DNA of 64,000 bases from Clostridia bacterium (GCA_017502085.1 JAFVVQ010000044.1:1-64000); one strand, 5' to 3'. Shown: positions 15,477-24,340, counted from the first letter of the stretch. Notes: generated by a model not told the origin, from the letters alone. Translations and numbers: made by a program.

Positions 15477-17822
15477 TTATTCCTCCTCCGTTTCGGCTTC
15501 GGACGTACCGATTCCGATTGTTTTCAGTGCCTCAGACTGAATCTTATATTGCTTATAGAATTCACCCTTCTGTTTAAGAAGCTCGGAATACGTTCCGTAT
15601 TCGACAATTCTGCCGTTATCGATAACCGCAAGGTAATCGGAATCTCGCAGCGTCGAAAGTCTGTGGGCAATGGCAAGAGTTGTTCTGCCCGCCTTCAGCT
15701 TTGTGAGTGAATTCTGGATGTTTCTTTCAGTTTCGGTATCCATTGCGGCAGTCGCTTCATCGAGAATCAGTATCTTCGGATTCTGAATTATCGTTCTGGC
15801 AATTGAAATTCTCTGCCTTTCACCGCCTGAAAGCTTCTGACCGCCTGCACCGACTCTTGTTTCATATGCATCGGGAAGCTTCATAATGAAATCGTGCGCC
15901 GATGCCGCCTTTGCCGCAGCAATAATTTCGTTCATCGTTGCATCAGGTTTTGCATAGCGGATATTATCGGCAATCGTGCCGATGAAAAGATAAATATCCT
16001 GTGAAACAAGACCGATGTTGCGGCGAAGCTCCGTCAGTTTAAGATCACGCACGTCGATGCCGTCGATCTTGACGTTTCCTTCCTTCGCATCATAAAGCCT
16101 TGCAATAAGGTTCGCAATCGTTGTCTTGCCCGCACCCGTCTTGCCGACGATTCCGAGCATATCACCTGCCTTAACCTCAAGGCTGAGCTTTCTGATAACG
16201 GGTCTTGCGGGTTCATATTCAAACTCAAGTTCGTTGATTTCAATATCTCCGCGCAGATTTTCAAAGCCTACGGCGTTTTCTTTTTCAACAATATCAGGCT
16301 CTGCATCGCAGATTTCGAAAACTCTCTGTGCGGAGTCGGCACACCTTGACCACCAGTTCGATACCCACGAAAGAAAACTGAACGGTCCACGGAGCATTTC
16401 AAGATAGACTATGTAAGTCAGCAGAGTACCTGCAGTCATTTCGCCCTTGGCAACGAGCACACCGCCGAAACCGAGAACAACGGTTGTCAGCATCAGGATG
16501 ACTACCTCAAGAATCGGGAAAAGCGTTGCTTCCGAAACGGTAAGCTTGATTTCGGAATTCATCAGGTCCTCACTTGCCTTGCTGAAGCGGTCAAATTCGT
16601 CATCCTCTTTTGCAAAAGCCTTGATGACGCGCTGACCGTTGATATTATCACTGACCATTGCCGAAACTCTTGCTCCGAAAAGCCAGTTTCTGTGGTGCAT
16701 TCCTCTGAAAAATCTGTCACCGAAAACAAGGGTCACAATAATAATCGGCATTGCAACAATAACTATCAGCGAAAGCTTCCAGCTCATAACAAACATAAGA
16801 ATAAGAACGCCGATAATTGTAGCCGTGTCGATAATAACACTCGGTACACCGTCAACAAAGAACCAATATATATTGTTGGAGTCGCTGATAACTCTTTCCA
16901 TCAGAGAACCCGTCTGTTTGGATGAATAAAAACCTACGGAAAGACGTTGCATTGCTTTAAAAATCTTGACTCTGATATCATATATGACCATTGGCATTAT
17001 GCCGCCGGAAAGATGTTGCTGAATAACGGTGAGTAAAGTATTGAGCAGCTTTACGCCGAAAATCGAAAGCACAAGCACTCCCAGAGCCTTGAGAAGCTCT
17101 GCGGCAGGCAAACCGTCAGGGTTTGCAAGCACGTCGTCAAACAGAGCTCGCGTACTTACCTGCGGAATAAATACGGATACGGCAGAACCGAGCAACATAG
17201 TCGCAATGATTGCAATTATCTGCGGAATATATCCGCCGAAAAATTTGAAAAGTCTGACGGCAACAGCTGAATTCTTGCCGCATTTCTTACAGAAGTCCTT
17301 TCCCGGAGGACAGGGCTTACCGCATTTTTTACACTTTTTATCCTCAGGCTCGGCAGAAGTCGGTATTTCCGCTTCTCCTTTTTCTTTAAAGGAATTAAAT
17401 GCCTTCATCAAGTTGTCAAACTGTCCGATTCTGCCGATAGAAAACTTTACAAGGCTTGTCTGCACACCGTCTTTAACAGAAATGAGTCTGCCCGTTGAAA
17501 CGTATCTCTCGGTTTCGAGTTTGTCTATGTCTTCTATCGGAATCGCGACAATTTCTTCAACCGTATATTTCGGCTCGATATGCTTTTTACCCTTGATTTT
17601 CATAAGCTCCTCGGTACCGTATGCAATATACAGACCTTTTTCGTCAAAGCTGAGCCAGGCACTCCGATAGCAGGCATCGTTATCCATATCACCCGTGCAG
17701 CAGAAAATCAGATTTTCCGTGCATAGACCTGCCTCCTCAAGCTTTTTCAGCAGCAACTCAGGAAACTTATGCCTGTTTTTTTCAATTTGCGGCGATTTGT
17801 CGCGTTTTGGTTTCTTTCCCAT
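15477..17822 (-). CDS. ABC exporter half-transporter with PH-like N-terminus and double zinc ribbon
   Basis: Exporter subunit of 781 residues. Residues 1-150 are a soluble domain with alternating strands that could be PH-like (LSFDEKGLYIAYG, ERYVSTGRLISV). A zinc ribbon, KKCKKCGKPCPPGKDFCKKC, follows at about 170-190, then six membrane segments and a complete nucleotide-binding domain: GIVGKTGAGKTTI, VSQDIYLFIG, LSGGERQRISIARTI, ILILDEATAAMD, AIAHRLSTLRDSD. Both exporters in the operon therefore keep catalytic Glu and His. The start is the second ATG (17822), 8 bases from AGAGG; the first (17828) is too close. First gene of the operon, directly downstream of a terminator-containing leader. 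Substrate unknown; drug, peptide or lipid export are all possible. Confidence 0.88.
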   Translation of the reverse strand: MGKKPKRDKSPQIEKNRHKFPELLLKKLEEAGLCTENLIFCCTGDMDNDACYRSAWLSFDEKGLYIAYGTEELMKIKGKKHIEPKYTVEEIVAIPIEDIDKLETERYVSTGRLISVKDGVQTSLVKFSIGRIGQFDNLMKAFNSFKEKGEAEIPTSAEPEDKKCKKCGKPCPPGKDFCKKCGKNSAVAVRLFKFFGGYIPQIIAIIATMLLGSAVSVFIPQVSTRALFDDVLANPDGLPAAELLKALGVLVLSIFGVKLLNTLLTVIQQHLSGGIMPMVIYDIRVKIFKAMQRLSVGFYSSKQTGSLMERVISDSNNIYWFFVDGVPSVIIDTATIIGVLILMFVMSWKLSLIVIVAMPIIIVTLVFGDRFFRGMHHRNWLFGARVSAMVSDNINGQRVIKAFAKEDDEFDRFSKASEDLMNSEIKLTVSEATLFPILEVVILMLTTVVLGFGGVLVAKGEMTAGTLLTYIVYLEMLRGPFSFLSWVSNWWSRCADSAQRVFEICDAEPDIVEKENAVGFENLRGDIEINELEFEYEPARPVIRKLSLEVKAGDMLGIVGKTGAGKTTIANLIARLYDAKEGNVKIDGIDVRDLKLTELRRNIGLVSQDIYLFIGTIADNIRYAKPDATMNEIIAAAKAASAHDFIMKLPDAYETRVGAGGQKLSGGERQRISIARTIIQNPKILILDEATAAMDTETERNIQNSLTKLKAGRTTLAIAHRLSTLRDSDYLAVIDNGRIVEYGTYSELLKQKGEFYKQYKIQSEALKTIGIGTSEAETEEE

Positions 17823-17839
17823 TTTCATTACCTCTTTAT

Positions 17840-17990
17840 AAAAAACAAAAACTGCGCTTTCCGGTAAAGAAAGCGCAGTTATAATGCAAAAACCTGAAAA
17901 AAATCAGAGGGTCTGCGGACACAACGCTTTACCGAAAAAAACGACTGACATTCTGACTGACATCCGGTCCGCCCCCTTTCATATTTTTCT
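17840..17990 (-). promoter_or_regulatory. Transcription-attenuation leader of the ABC/DUF1854 operon
   Basis: A ~150-base leader. Its 3' part is an intrinsic terminator (17880-17850, AACTGCGCTTTC / GAAAGCGCAGTT, then a T-run ending about 18 bases before the ATG). The terminator's left arm end plus loop, CTTTACCG, is perfectly complementary to CGGTAAAG (17934-17927) upstream, an obvious antiterminator or loop contact. The 5' part can form GCGGAC/GTCCGC with an outer GGG/CCC. ATGTCAGTC occurs twice. It matches no riboswitch class I know. Control may be by a ligand or by ribosome position on the uORF. Confidence 0.7.
17929..17982 (-). CDS. Possible 17-residue leader peptide
   Basis: ATG at 17982 to TAA at 17931-17929 encodes MKGGGPDVSQNVSRFFR. 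The stop codon lies inside the CGGTAAAG segment that can pair with the terminator loop. A stalled or terminating ribosome could therefore change the fold, as known for bmrB ahead of the bmrCD exporter of Bacillus. The ribosome site is weak (only AAAAAG), which is the main argument against translation. Confidence 0.35.
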   Translation of the reverse strand: MKGGGPDVSQNVSRFFR

Positions 17991-17996
17991 TTTTAG

Positions 17997-18026
17997 AGTA
18001 TATACCTTATTTATGGCATTTGTCAA
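17997..18026 (-). promoter_or_regulatory. Promoter of the ABC/DUF1854 operon leader
   Basis: Minus strand TTGACA (18026-18021) and TATACT (18002-17997) with an 18-base spacer, or TATATA with 16. Transcription would begin near 17990, just ahead of the uORF. Confidence 0.75.
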
Positions 18027-18127
18027 GATATTTTGAATTGTCAGGAAAAGTTTTTTCGGCAAGTCTACCAAAAACGGAGCATATTTTTAGTTTAAAATGT
18101 TATCTTTAAAATCTTCGGCAAAGATGA

Positions 18128-18209
18128 TATAATAATCGTGTATGCAGTCGGGAAAAGACTGCATTACCCCGATTGTCGGGCAGACCACAGTTTATAAGGA
18201 GAATCAATT
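18128..18209 (+). promoter_or_regulatory. Promoter and short leader of the GPH transporter gene
   Basis: A -10 TATAAT at 18128-18133 with only a weak -35 (TTTAAA at 18105). The leader contains two small hairpins, GCAGTC/GACTGC and CCGA/TCGG, then AAGGAG before the ATG. No known riboswitch was recognised. Confidence 0.5.
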
Positions 18210-19706
18210 ATGGAAAACACCTTCTTCTGTGCAAGAGAGAACGGTAAGCTTCACCGCCCGAGAACAATTCTCACGGGCTTCGGCTTTATGGCATCTTCAA
18301 TTGCATGGGCAATCTATGACCCCTACATCACAAAAATTCTTGAAAGACTTCTCAATGCTTCCGAAACCGTCACACAGTGGAGCATCAAGCTCAACGAAAT
18401 GTTCCCCGTTCTTGCAAAATTTGCGGAAACTCAGGGTCAGGACGTCAATGCTGTGGGCGGCGGTATCACTCTCGTTCCGCTTTTCATCGGTATCATTATG
18501 ACGTTTGACAATATTTTCGGCGTTATTTTCCAGCCCGCTTTCGGTAAGCTTTCCGATAACTGTCATTCAAAGCTCGGCAAACGCCGTCCTTTCATCGTTT
18601 TCGGTGCTCCCGTATCGGCATTCCTTTTCGGTGTTATTCCGTGGGTTGCACTCAACGGCTCCCTTCCGCTGACAATGCTCTTCATTATTCTCTTCGTTTT
18701 CTCAATGTCTCTCTGGAGAGCTCCCGTTGTTGCACTTATGCCCGCACTTACTCCTCCCTCACTCCGCAGTGAAGGTAACGCAATCATCAACCTTATGGGC
18801 GGTGTCGGTTCAGCAATCGGTATGTTTGCAGGTACAATAGTCGGCGCTATCTACTCGGCAATCACAAAGGTTGAGATTTCAAATGCAAACGAAAATCTTA
18901 CCTTCCCCTACGTTTTCCTTACAGGCTCAATCGTTATGATTATCGGTATGCTTGTTCTCCTCTTCTTTGTTAAGGAGCCTTCAAGCAAACTCGAAGCAGT
19001 TGCCGCTCAGAATCAGGCAATGGATGCCGCTGCAAAAGCAAAGGCAGAAAAAGAAGCCAAAAAAGCGGAAAAAGCTGCCCGAAAAGCTCAGAAGCTTTCA
19101 AAAGGCGAAAGAGTCAGCCTTATTTCCATGCTTGCAGGTCTTTTCTTCCTCTTCTGCGGCACAAACGCAATTACAACTTTCTTTGCACTGTTTGCCGCTG
19201 AAGTTCTCGGAAAAACAACCGCACAGGCTACCATTATGACCACTCTCTTTGCAGTTTGCTCCGCAGTAGCCGCAATCCCTGCAGGTTATATGGGCAAAAA
19301 ACTCGGCAGAAAGAAGACCATCCTTATCGGTCTTGCTATGTTTATGGCAGTATTCGGCATTTACGTTGTAACAAGAAGTATGACTCTCATCTGGGTTGCT
19401 CTTGTATTCGGCGGTTTTGCAAATATGCTCATCACAGTCAATACTCTTCCCCTTGTTCTTGAAATCGGCGGCAACGATAAGGTCGGTACCTTCACAGGTT
19501 ACTACTACACCGCTACATTCTCGGCTCAGATTGCTTCCCCCATCGTTTACGGTATCGTACGTATGCTTTCGGGAACATATATGTCACTGTTCGTATACAG
19601 CCCCATTATGTTTGCACTCAGCCTTCTCTGCATCCTTCTTGTCAAACACGGCGAGGCTATCCCCGACGAAGTTATCAAGGCTGCAAAGGAAGCTAACGAA
19701 GATTAA
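18210..19706 (+). CDS. Sugar:cation symporter-like MFS permease (GPH family)
   Basis: A 498-residue permease with 12 predicted membrane segments. GFGFMASSIAWAIYDPY in the first segment and FGKLSDNCHSKLGKRRPFI in the first loop are GPH/MFS_2 hallmarks, also close to the SLC45 sucrose-type pattern. The central cytoplasmic loop between segments 6 and 7 is unusually rich in Ala and Lys (AAAKAKAEKEAKKAEKAARK, about 270-290). AAGGAG lies 8 bases before the ATG. Stands alone, with its own promoter and a terminator at 19786. The sugar is unknown. Confidence 0.83.
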   Translation: MENTFFCARENGKLHRPRTILTGFGFMASSIAWAIYDPYITKILERLLNASETVTQWSIKLNEMFPVLAKFAETQGQDVNAVGGGITLVPLFIGIIMTFDNIFGVIFQPAFGKLSDNCHSKLGKRRPFIVFGAPVSAFLFGVIPWVALNGSLPLTMLFIILFVFSMSLWRAPVVALMPALTPPSLRSEGNAIINLMGGVGSAIGMFAGTIVGAIYSAITKVEISNANENLTFPYVFLTGSIVMIIGMLVLLFFVKEPSSKLEAVAAQNQAMDAAAKAKAEKEAKKAEKAARKAQKLSKGERVSLISMLAGLFFLFCGTNAITTFFALFAAEVLGKTTAQATIMTTLFAVCSAVAAIPAGYMGKKLGRKKTILIGLAMFMAVFGIYVVTRSMTLIWVALVFGGFANMLITVNTLPLVLEIGGNDKVGTFTGYYYTATFSAQIASPIVYGIVRMLSGTYMSLFVYSPIMFALSLLCILLVKHGEAIPDEVIKAAKEANED

Positions 19707-19785
19707 TCCGAACACTTCTGCCGGAGAGGTTTTCGGAACTCCGCAATTCTGAAACTTTTTTCGGCGCATTTCATACATCCTTCTA

Positions 19786-19828
19786 TAAAAGCTGAGGGCA
19801 TCGGGAAACCGGTGTCCTTAGCTTTTTG
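19786..19828 (+). terminator. Terminator after the GPH transporter
   Basis: AAAGCTGAGGGCATCGG pairs with CCGGTGTCCTTAGCTTT around GAAA, followed by TT. Confidence 0.85.
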
Positions 19829-19838
19829 TCACAAATTG

Positions 19839-19867
19839 TTGAATAATGACGGGACAAGGTGTATAAT
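19839..19867 (+). promoter_or_regulatory. Promoter of the MBL hydrolase gene
   Basis: TTGAAT (19839-19844), 17 bases, TATAAT (19862-19867). Confidence 0.7.
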
Positions 19868-19898
19868 GACGGTATAATTCTGAAACGGAGAAACTCTG

Positions 19899-20576
19899 AT
19901 GAAAATACTTTTTCTCGGCACGGGTGCCGCAGATTGGCCTACGGAAAAACCTCGATTCGGTGACCACCGATGGTGCGCTTCTGCGCTGATAAACGATGAC
20001 CTTCTGATTGATCCCGGACCCTGCGTACCCGATGCAATTTACAGGTATAACGTTGATATCCGAAAAATAAAATACGTTATCGTTACCCACCGTCACGGCG
20101 ACCATTTTGACGAAAAGACCGTTGAAATACTTACCTCCGCAGGAGCAAAGCTCATTGAATTTTCTGCGGGTGAGGAAAAGCAAATCGGCAGATACACCGT
20201 AACGGCAACCGAGGCTAATCATCCCACCTGCGTGCCGACAGTTCATTTTCTGATCGATGACGGTGAAAAACGTATATTCTACGGGCTTGACGGTGCGTGG
20301 CTTCTGCTCTCCGAAGTGGAGGAAATCAAAAAGAAACCTGTTGACCTCGCCATACTTGATGCAACGGTAGGCAACAAAAAAGGCGATTATCGCATATTTG
20401 AGCACAATAATATCCGTATGGTTATTGAGCAAAAAGACTCTCTGGAAAAGTATGTAAGAAAATTTGTTATCAGCCATATGGCGGAGTCTCTCCACGATTC
20501 ACACGATATTCTTACAAGGCAGATGCGAAAGGAAAATATCGAAACTGCATATGACGGTATGGTGATAGAAATATAA
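19899..20576 (+). CDS. Metallo-beta-lactamase-fold hydrolase (PhnP/RNase Z-like group)
   Basis: A 225-residue cytosolic MBL-fold protein. LFLGTGAADWPTEKPRFG at the N-terminus resembles the PhnP/lipoate-type branch, THRHGDHFDEKT carries HxHxDH, and TEANHPT and GLDGAW give later metal ligands. The C-terminal FVISHMAESLHDSHDIL supplies a further His. GGAG precedes the ATG. PhnP acts on cyclic phosphodiesters, but no phosphonate genes are present, so the substrate is open. Confidence 0.85.
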   Translation: MKILFLGTGAADWPTEKPRFGDHRWCASALINDDLLIDPGPCVPDAIYRYNVDIRKIKYVIVTHRHGDHFDEKTVEILTSAGAKLIEFSAGEEKQIGRYTVTATEANHPTCVPTVHFLIDDGEKRIFYGLDGAWLLLSEVEEIKKKPVDLAILDATVGNKKGDYRIFEHNNIRMVIEQKDSLEKYVRKFVISHMAESLHDSHDILTRQMRKENIETAYDGMVIEI

Positions 20577-20583
20577 AAAAATA

Positions 20584-20610
20584 AACCCTCGGATGACCGA
20601 GGGTTTTGTT
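20584..20610. terminator. Bidirectional terminator
   Basis: AACCCTCGG-ATGA-CCGAGGGTT with T-rich sequence on both sides, shared by the convergent genes at 19899 and 20615. Confidence 0.85.
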
Positions 20611-20614
20611 GTTT

Positions 20615-21163
20615 CTATTCTTCAAATTCGTATCTTTCGATAAGACTGCAAACGTACATATCGGTTTCGGCATAGACTTTACTGCCGAGAGTAATGAATC
20701 GCTCATCACCCGCTCTTTCGCAGAGCATTGCGTAGTTTTTGCCGATTTCTTCTTCAATATTTTCCTGTTTGCGAAGACTCAGATAATAAAATGTGAAGGA
20801 TGAGCCGTCGGAAATATTCGAAAAAATACCGGGTGAGGTTTCGCTGAGCCTGACAAACATTGCATTGACAGCCTGAGTGGCAAGCATTGAATGAGGCATA
20901 TATTTCTGCAGAGCAATCTGCGCCGCAAAACTCATAAGCGCCCGTAACTGCATCAGTTCATTGCTTTTGAGTTTTGACGAATCCTCGGGAAACGCTTCCT
21001 CAGGTACGATACCCGCAAGTTTTTCGCCGAGTTTCGTTGCCTTTTCCATATTACCGTTGCGTCTGTAAATATCGGTCAGTGCCGCCAGATGCATCAGGTC
21101 ACCGCCTGCACCGTCTCTTTTTCGGGGATGGAAAATTTTGATATCGTCATCTCTGCTTCTCAA
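20615..21163 (-). CDS. Unknown protein, helical-repeat-like
   Basis: A 182-residue soluble protein that I do not recognise. It appears mainly helical, with a TPR-like pattern (LAALTDIYRRNGNMEKATKL near 25-45). The N-terminus is charged (RSRDDDIKIFHPRKRDG). The start is a TTG at 21163, seven bases after GGGGAG. It lies 33 bases downstream of the PHP gene on the same strand and is probably co-transcribed with it. Confidence 0.65.
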   Translation of the reverse strand: MRSRDDDIKIFHPRKRDGAGGDLMHLAALTDIYRRNGNMEKATKLGEKLAGIVPEEAFPEDSSKLKSNELMQLRALMSFAAQIALQKYMPHSMLATQAVNAMFVRLSETSPGIFSNISDGSSFTFYYLSLRKQENIEEEIGKNYAMLCERAGDERFITLGSKVYAETDMYVCSLIERYEFEE

Positions 21164-21196
21164 AAATACTCTCCCCTTTCTTTAAATATGTAGAAA

Positions 21197-22069
21197 TTAT
21201 TCCGCAACTTCTTCAGCTTCGGCAGCCTTGCGCTTTTTCATTTTCGCCTTGTAACTCATAAGAGCCTTGACCGCCGTATCGGGTGCGGTGTATTCGCCGA
21301 TTGATACGGACTGCTTTGAATACATACCCATAAACTCTGTGCCGCCCGTCTGAAGGATACCTTTTTCCTTTGCGATTGCAACAAGCTTTTCTTTCAGTTC
21401 ATTACCGATTGCGGGATGCCACACTTCGATACCGTCAAGCCCGTTTTCAACAAGTTCTTTGATTGCCTCAACATCCTTTTCCGTTGAAGGATGGGCATAA
21501 ACCGCAATACCGCCCGCCTCGTGAATGGCGGCAATAACCTCTGCGGGATCGGGATAGTTTGCTCTGACAAGAACGTTTTCGGGACTTTCGGGTGAGAAAA
21601 GCTCATAATAAAGGTCGCCGTAGATTCTGTCAGTCAGACCGCATTCCATAAGTGCATGCATAATATGTTGCTCAAAAACCGCAGTTGAGCCCGTTGCACA
21701 TTTCAGGACAAGTTCAGGTGTGATAGGGTATTTACGTGCGATTTTCAGAGTCATCAACTGACTTGCTTTTTTACGGGCAACAATATTTCTGTGACACAGA
21801 CCCTCAAGCCTGTCCGGGCTGTCACTGAGATAGCAAAGCATCTCGACGTATTTTTCTCTCTTGGAGTCATAACACGAAATCTCAACACCGGGGATAACGG
21901 TTACCCCTCTGCGTTCACCGATAATCTTGCCTCTGACCGTACCTGCCTGGCAGTCACGGTCTGTTATGGCAATAACGTTGATTCCTCTTTTCTGTGCAAG
22001 GACGATAAGGTCATCGATACCCATCGAGCTGTCAGACAGTTTTGTGTGGCAATGCAAATCTCCGCCCAT
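21197..22069 (-). CDS. PHP-domain phosphoesterase
   Basis: A 290-residue PHP-family hydrolase. GGDLHCHTKLSDS is the first metal motif, ITDRD the second (Asp-Arg where many have His-Asp), IPGVEISCY the third, and YAHPST plus GIEVWHPA the later ones. The layout fits the TrpH/YciV group of nucleoside 3',5'-bisphosphate or RNA phosphoesterases. The second ATG (22069), nine bases from AGAGG, is preferred to the first (22075), which is three bases away. A consensus-type promoter lies at 22169-22197. Confidence 0.83.
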   Translation of the reverse strand: MGGDLHCHTKLSDSSMGIDDLIVLAQKRGINVIAITDRDCQAGTVRGKIIGERRGVTVIPGVEISCYDSKREKYVEMLCYLSDSPDRLEGLCHRNIVARKKASQLMTLKIARKYPITPELVLKCATGSTAVFEQHIMHALMECGLTDRIYGDLYYELFSPESPENVLVRANYPDPAEVIAAIHEAGGIAVYAHPSTEKDVEAIKELVENGLDGIEVWHPAIGNELKEKLVAIAKEKGILQTGGTEFMGMYSKQSVSIGEYTAPDTAVKALMSYKAKMKKRKAAEAEEVAE

Positions 22070-22168
22070 AGTCATTAACCTCTTTCAAAATTTCGCACTT
22101 TTCGTGCTTTAAAAACTCACGTTTTCATTAATTCCAATTTTGAGTGCAAAATACCTCAATATACACTG

Positions 22169-22197
22169 ATTATATATCATTTTAACGGATTCTTCAA
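22169..22197 (-). promoter_or_regulatory. Promoter of the PHP phosphoesterase gene
   Basis: Minus strand TTGAAG (22197-22192), 17 bases, TATAAT (22174-22169). In the 313-base gap 22070-22382 the only other signals seen are this promoter, the mnmA promoter and a small GCAC/GTGC hairpin. Confidence 0.75.
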
Positions 22198-22295
22198 GTC
22201 TTTTTTGAATTTTACGGCGCAAAAATTCCCTTTGAAAGCCTTATACTTCAATATTCACAGAGAATTCTGAGCGCAAATAAAAATTTTGTTTTCTA

Positions 22296-22324
22296 TTGGA
22301 AATAACCGCTGTTTATGATATAAT
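22296..22324 (+). promoter_or_regulatory. Promoter of mnmA
   Basis: TTGGAA (22296-22301), 17 bases, TATAAT (22319-22324), about 58 bases before the start codon. Confidence 0.7.
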
Positions 22325-22382
22325 GATGTATTATCGGATTACAATGTAATCCGTATGAAATCTTCTGAACAAGGGTGATTTT

Positions 22383-23420
22383 TTGAAAAAAGCGGCAATC
22401 GGATTGAGCGGCGGCGTTGACAGTGCGGCAGCGGCATATCTTCTTTTGCAGAAGGGCTATGACGTGACAGGTATCATTCTGCGCCTTAAACCCGATTCGG
22501 CGGCGGATGCCGATATTTCGGACGCACAAAAAATCGCCGACAAGCTCGGAATTGAGCTGAAAATCCTTGACCGGAGAGAAATTTTCGAACGCAAAGTCAT
22601 TTCGCCATTTATCAGCGAATATCTTGCGGGCAGAACTCCGAATCCCTGCATAGAATGCAACGCAGAAATCAAATTCGGGGTTATGCTTGACTATGCGCTT
22701 GAAACCGGTTGCGACTTCATTGCGACCGGACACTATGCAAGAATAGAAAACAATAACGGCAGATACCTTCTCAAAAGGTCGCAAAGCAACAAAGACCAGA
22801 GCTATTTTCTTTTCAGACTCACACAGAATCAGCTTTCCCGAACGTTGCTTCCGCTTGAAGGTATGACAAAGGATGAAATCCGTGAAACCGCACGTATTGC
22901 GGAATTACCCGTTGCCGAAAAAGGCGACAGTCAGGAAATCTGTTTCGTGCCCGACGATGATTATATATCTTTTCTTTCATCAAGAAACATTTCTTCACCA
23001 AAAGGCAATTTTACCGATAAAAACGGCATAATCCTCGGCACTCACAACGGTATAATCAATTATACCGTCGGTCAGCGCAAGGGTCTCGGTGCATTCGGAA
23101 AGCCAATGTTTGTCAACAGTATCAACGCCGCAGACAATACCGTTATAATAGGCGAAAACGGCACACAATACAGCCGCGGTCTGATAGCTGACAGACTCAA
23201 TTTTATTCCGTTTGACACCTTGACCGCACCGATTCGTGCCGAGGTAAAAATCCGTTTCAGGGCAAAGGAGCAACCCGCTCTGATAACTCCGCTTGACGGC
23301 GGAAAAATTGAAATTATCTTTGATGAGCCGCAACGCTCAATAACTCCGGGTCAGAGTGCCGTAATCTATGACGGCGACACAGTTATCGGAGGCGGCAGAA
23401 TCATTGAGCAGATTGATTAA
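22383..23420 (+). CDS. mnmA: tRNA-specific 2-thiouridylase MnmA
   Basis: ATP-dependent thiolase of 345 residues that makes 2-thiouridine at tRNA position 34. The PP-loop is IGLSGGVDSAAAA; GRTPNPCIECNAEIKFG carries the first catalytic Cys and QEICFVPDDDY the second. FIATGHYARI and GQRKGLGAFG are also diagnostic. The start codon is TTG, with AAGGGTGA upstream; no ATG fits. It is at the short end of the family (usually 355-370). Its 3' end overlaps the convergent S1 gene by four bases. MnmA works on the same wobble base as MnmG, whose gene at 52-54 kb looks frameshifted. Confidence 0.93.
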   Translation: MKKAAIGLSGGVDSAAAAYLLLQKGYDVTGIILRLKPDSAADADISDAQKIADKLGIELKILDRREIFERKVISPFISEYLAGRTPNPCIECNAEIKFGVMLDYALETGCDFIATGHYARIENNNGRYLLKRSQSNKDQSYFLFRLTQNQLSRTLLPLEGMTKDEIRETARIAELPVAEKGDSQEICFVPDDDYISFLSSRNISSPKGNFTDKNGIILGTHNGIINYTVGQRKGLGAFGKPMFVNSINAADNTVIIGENGTQYSRGLIADRLNFIPFDTLTAPIRAEVKIRFRAKEQPALITPLDGGKIEIIFDEPQRSITPGQSAVIYDGDTVIGGGRIIEQID

Positions 23421-24340
23421 AACACGGTTTCAATCATTTTTTCGCTCTCCTCGGGTGAATACACCCAACGGTCAATATGTCCGCCGTCAATATAGTATTT
23501 GAGCGGCTGCGACGGATAATCCGCGTCGAACGAGTCCACGATAATCAGTTTGACCTTCATTTTTGACGGAATAATACTTTTGATATATACACTTGCATGG
23601 CTTCCCGCTTCAACTCCCTCGGAAAACTCCGCAAGACCTGCAAGATTCGGCGCAAGTTCAACAAAAATACCGTATTTTTCAACCGAGCGGACAATACCGG
23701 GCACGGTTTCCCCGACACAGAGACCGCCCGCATTCTGCTCCCACGTGCCGAGAAGCTCCTTATGACTGAGCGTTATTCTGCCGTTTTCATCAATATTCCG
23801 CACTGCGGCAAAAATGCGGTTGCCCGCCGAAAATCTTGCATTCGGATGAGGTATTCTTGAAACCGAAATGCTGTCAATCGGCATCAGCGCACTGATGCCG
23901 CATCCGATATCGCAGAAAACTCCGAATCCCTCCATATGCGTGACCGTTGCGGGAATAACGTCTCCCGCCGAAAGCTGAGACACATACTCTTTCATACAAG
24001 CCTCCTGCACCTTGCGGCGGCTGAGCAAAGCAAATGTTTCTCCGTTTTCATCGGTATCGAATCCCGTAATCACAAACGCAACGGGCTTATTGACTCTTGA
24101 AATAAGAGCGATATCTCTCACAGAACCGTCTTCGATACCCGTTGCCCCTTCGTTTCTCGGAATAATTCCTTTCATAACTCCGAGATCAATATGCAGATTA
24201 TGCTCCGCATCGCAGCGTATAACTCTTCCCTCAAGAATCGCTCCGCTGTGGAATGCATCCCGCAGAGCACAGGCACCCGAGAGATACTTTTTGTTTTCTT
24301 CGGACGCAATAAGGCGTCCTTCGGGTTTATAATTTTTCAT
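23417..24340 (-). CDS. S1-domain RNA-binding protein
   Basis: A 307-residue protein with three S1-like OB folds: about 36-110 (weak, GRVIRCDAEHNLHIDLGVMK), 123-190 (VIPATVTHMEGFGVFCDIGC) and 205-272 (VPGIVRSVEKYGIFVELAPN). It resembles the short ribosomal-protein-S1-like or YugI/CvfB-type proteins of Clostridia and may assist translation or RNA stability. The start is an ATG with GGTGG 10 bases upstream. Tail to tail with mnmA. Confidence 0.85.
   Translation of the reverse strand: MKNYKPEGRLIASEENKKYLSGACALRDAFHSGAILEGRVIRCDAEHNLHIDLGVMKGIIPRNEGATGIEDGSVRDIALISRVNKPVAFVITGFDTDENGETFALLSRRKVQEACMKEYVSQLSAGDVIPATVTHMEGFGVFCDIGCGISALMPIDSISVSRIPHPNARFSAGNRIFAAVRNIDENGRITLSHKELLGTWEQNAGGLCVGETVPGIVRSVEKYGIFVELAPNLAGLAEFSEGVEAGSHASVYIKSIIPSKMKVKLIIVDSFDADYPSQPLKYYIDGGHIDRWVYSPEESEKMIETVF

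Noticed and set aside
16639-17670. Plus-strand frames opposite the large ABC gene
   Set aside because: They are shadows; the minus strand has complete ABC motifs.
17840-17990. Known riboswitch (guanidine-I, yybP-ykoY, fluoride, T-box) ahead of the ABC operon
   Set aside because: None of their conserved cores as I remember them is present; kept as an unclassified attenuator.
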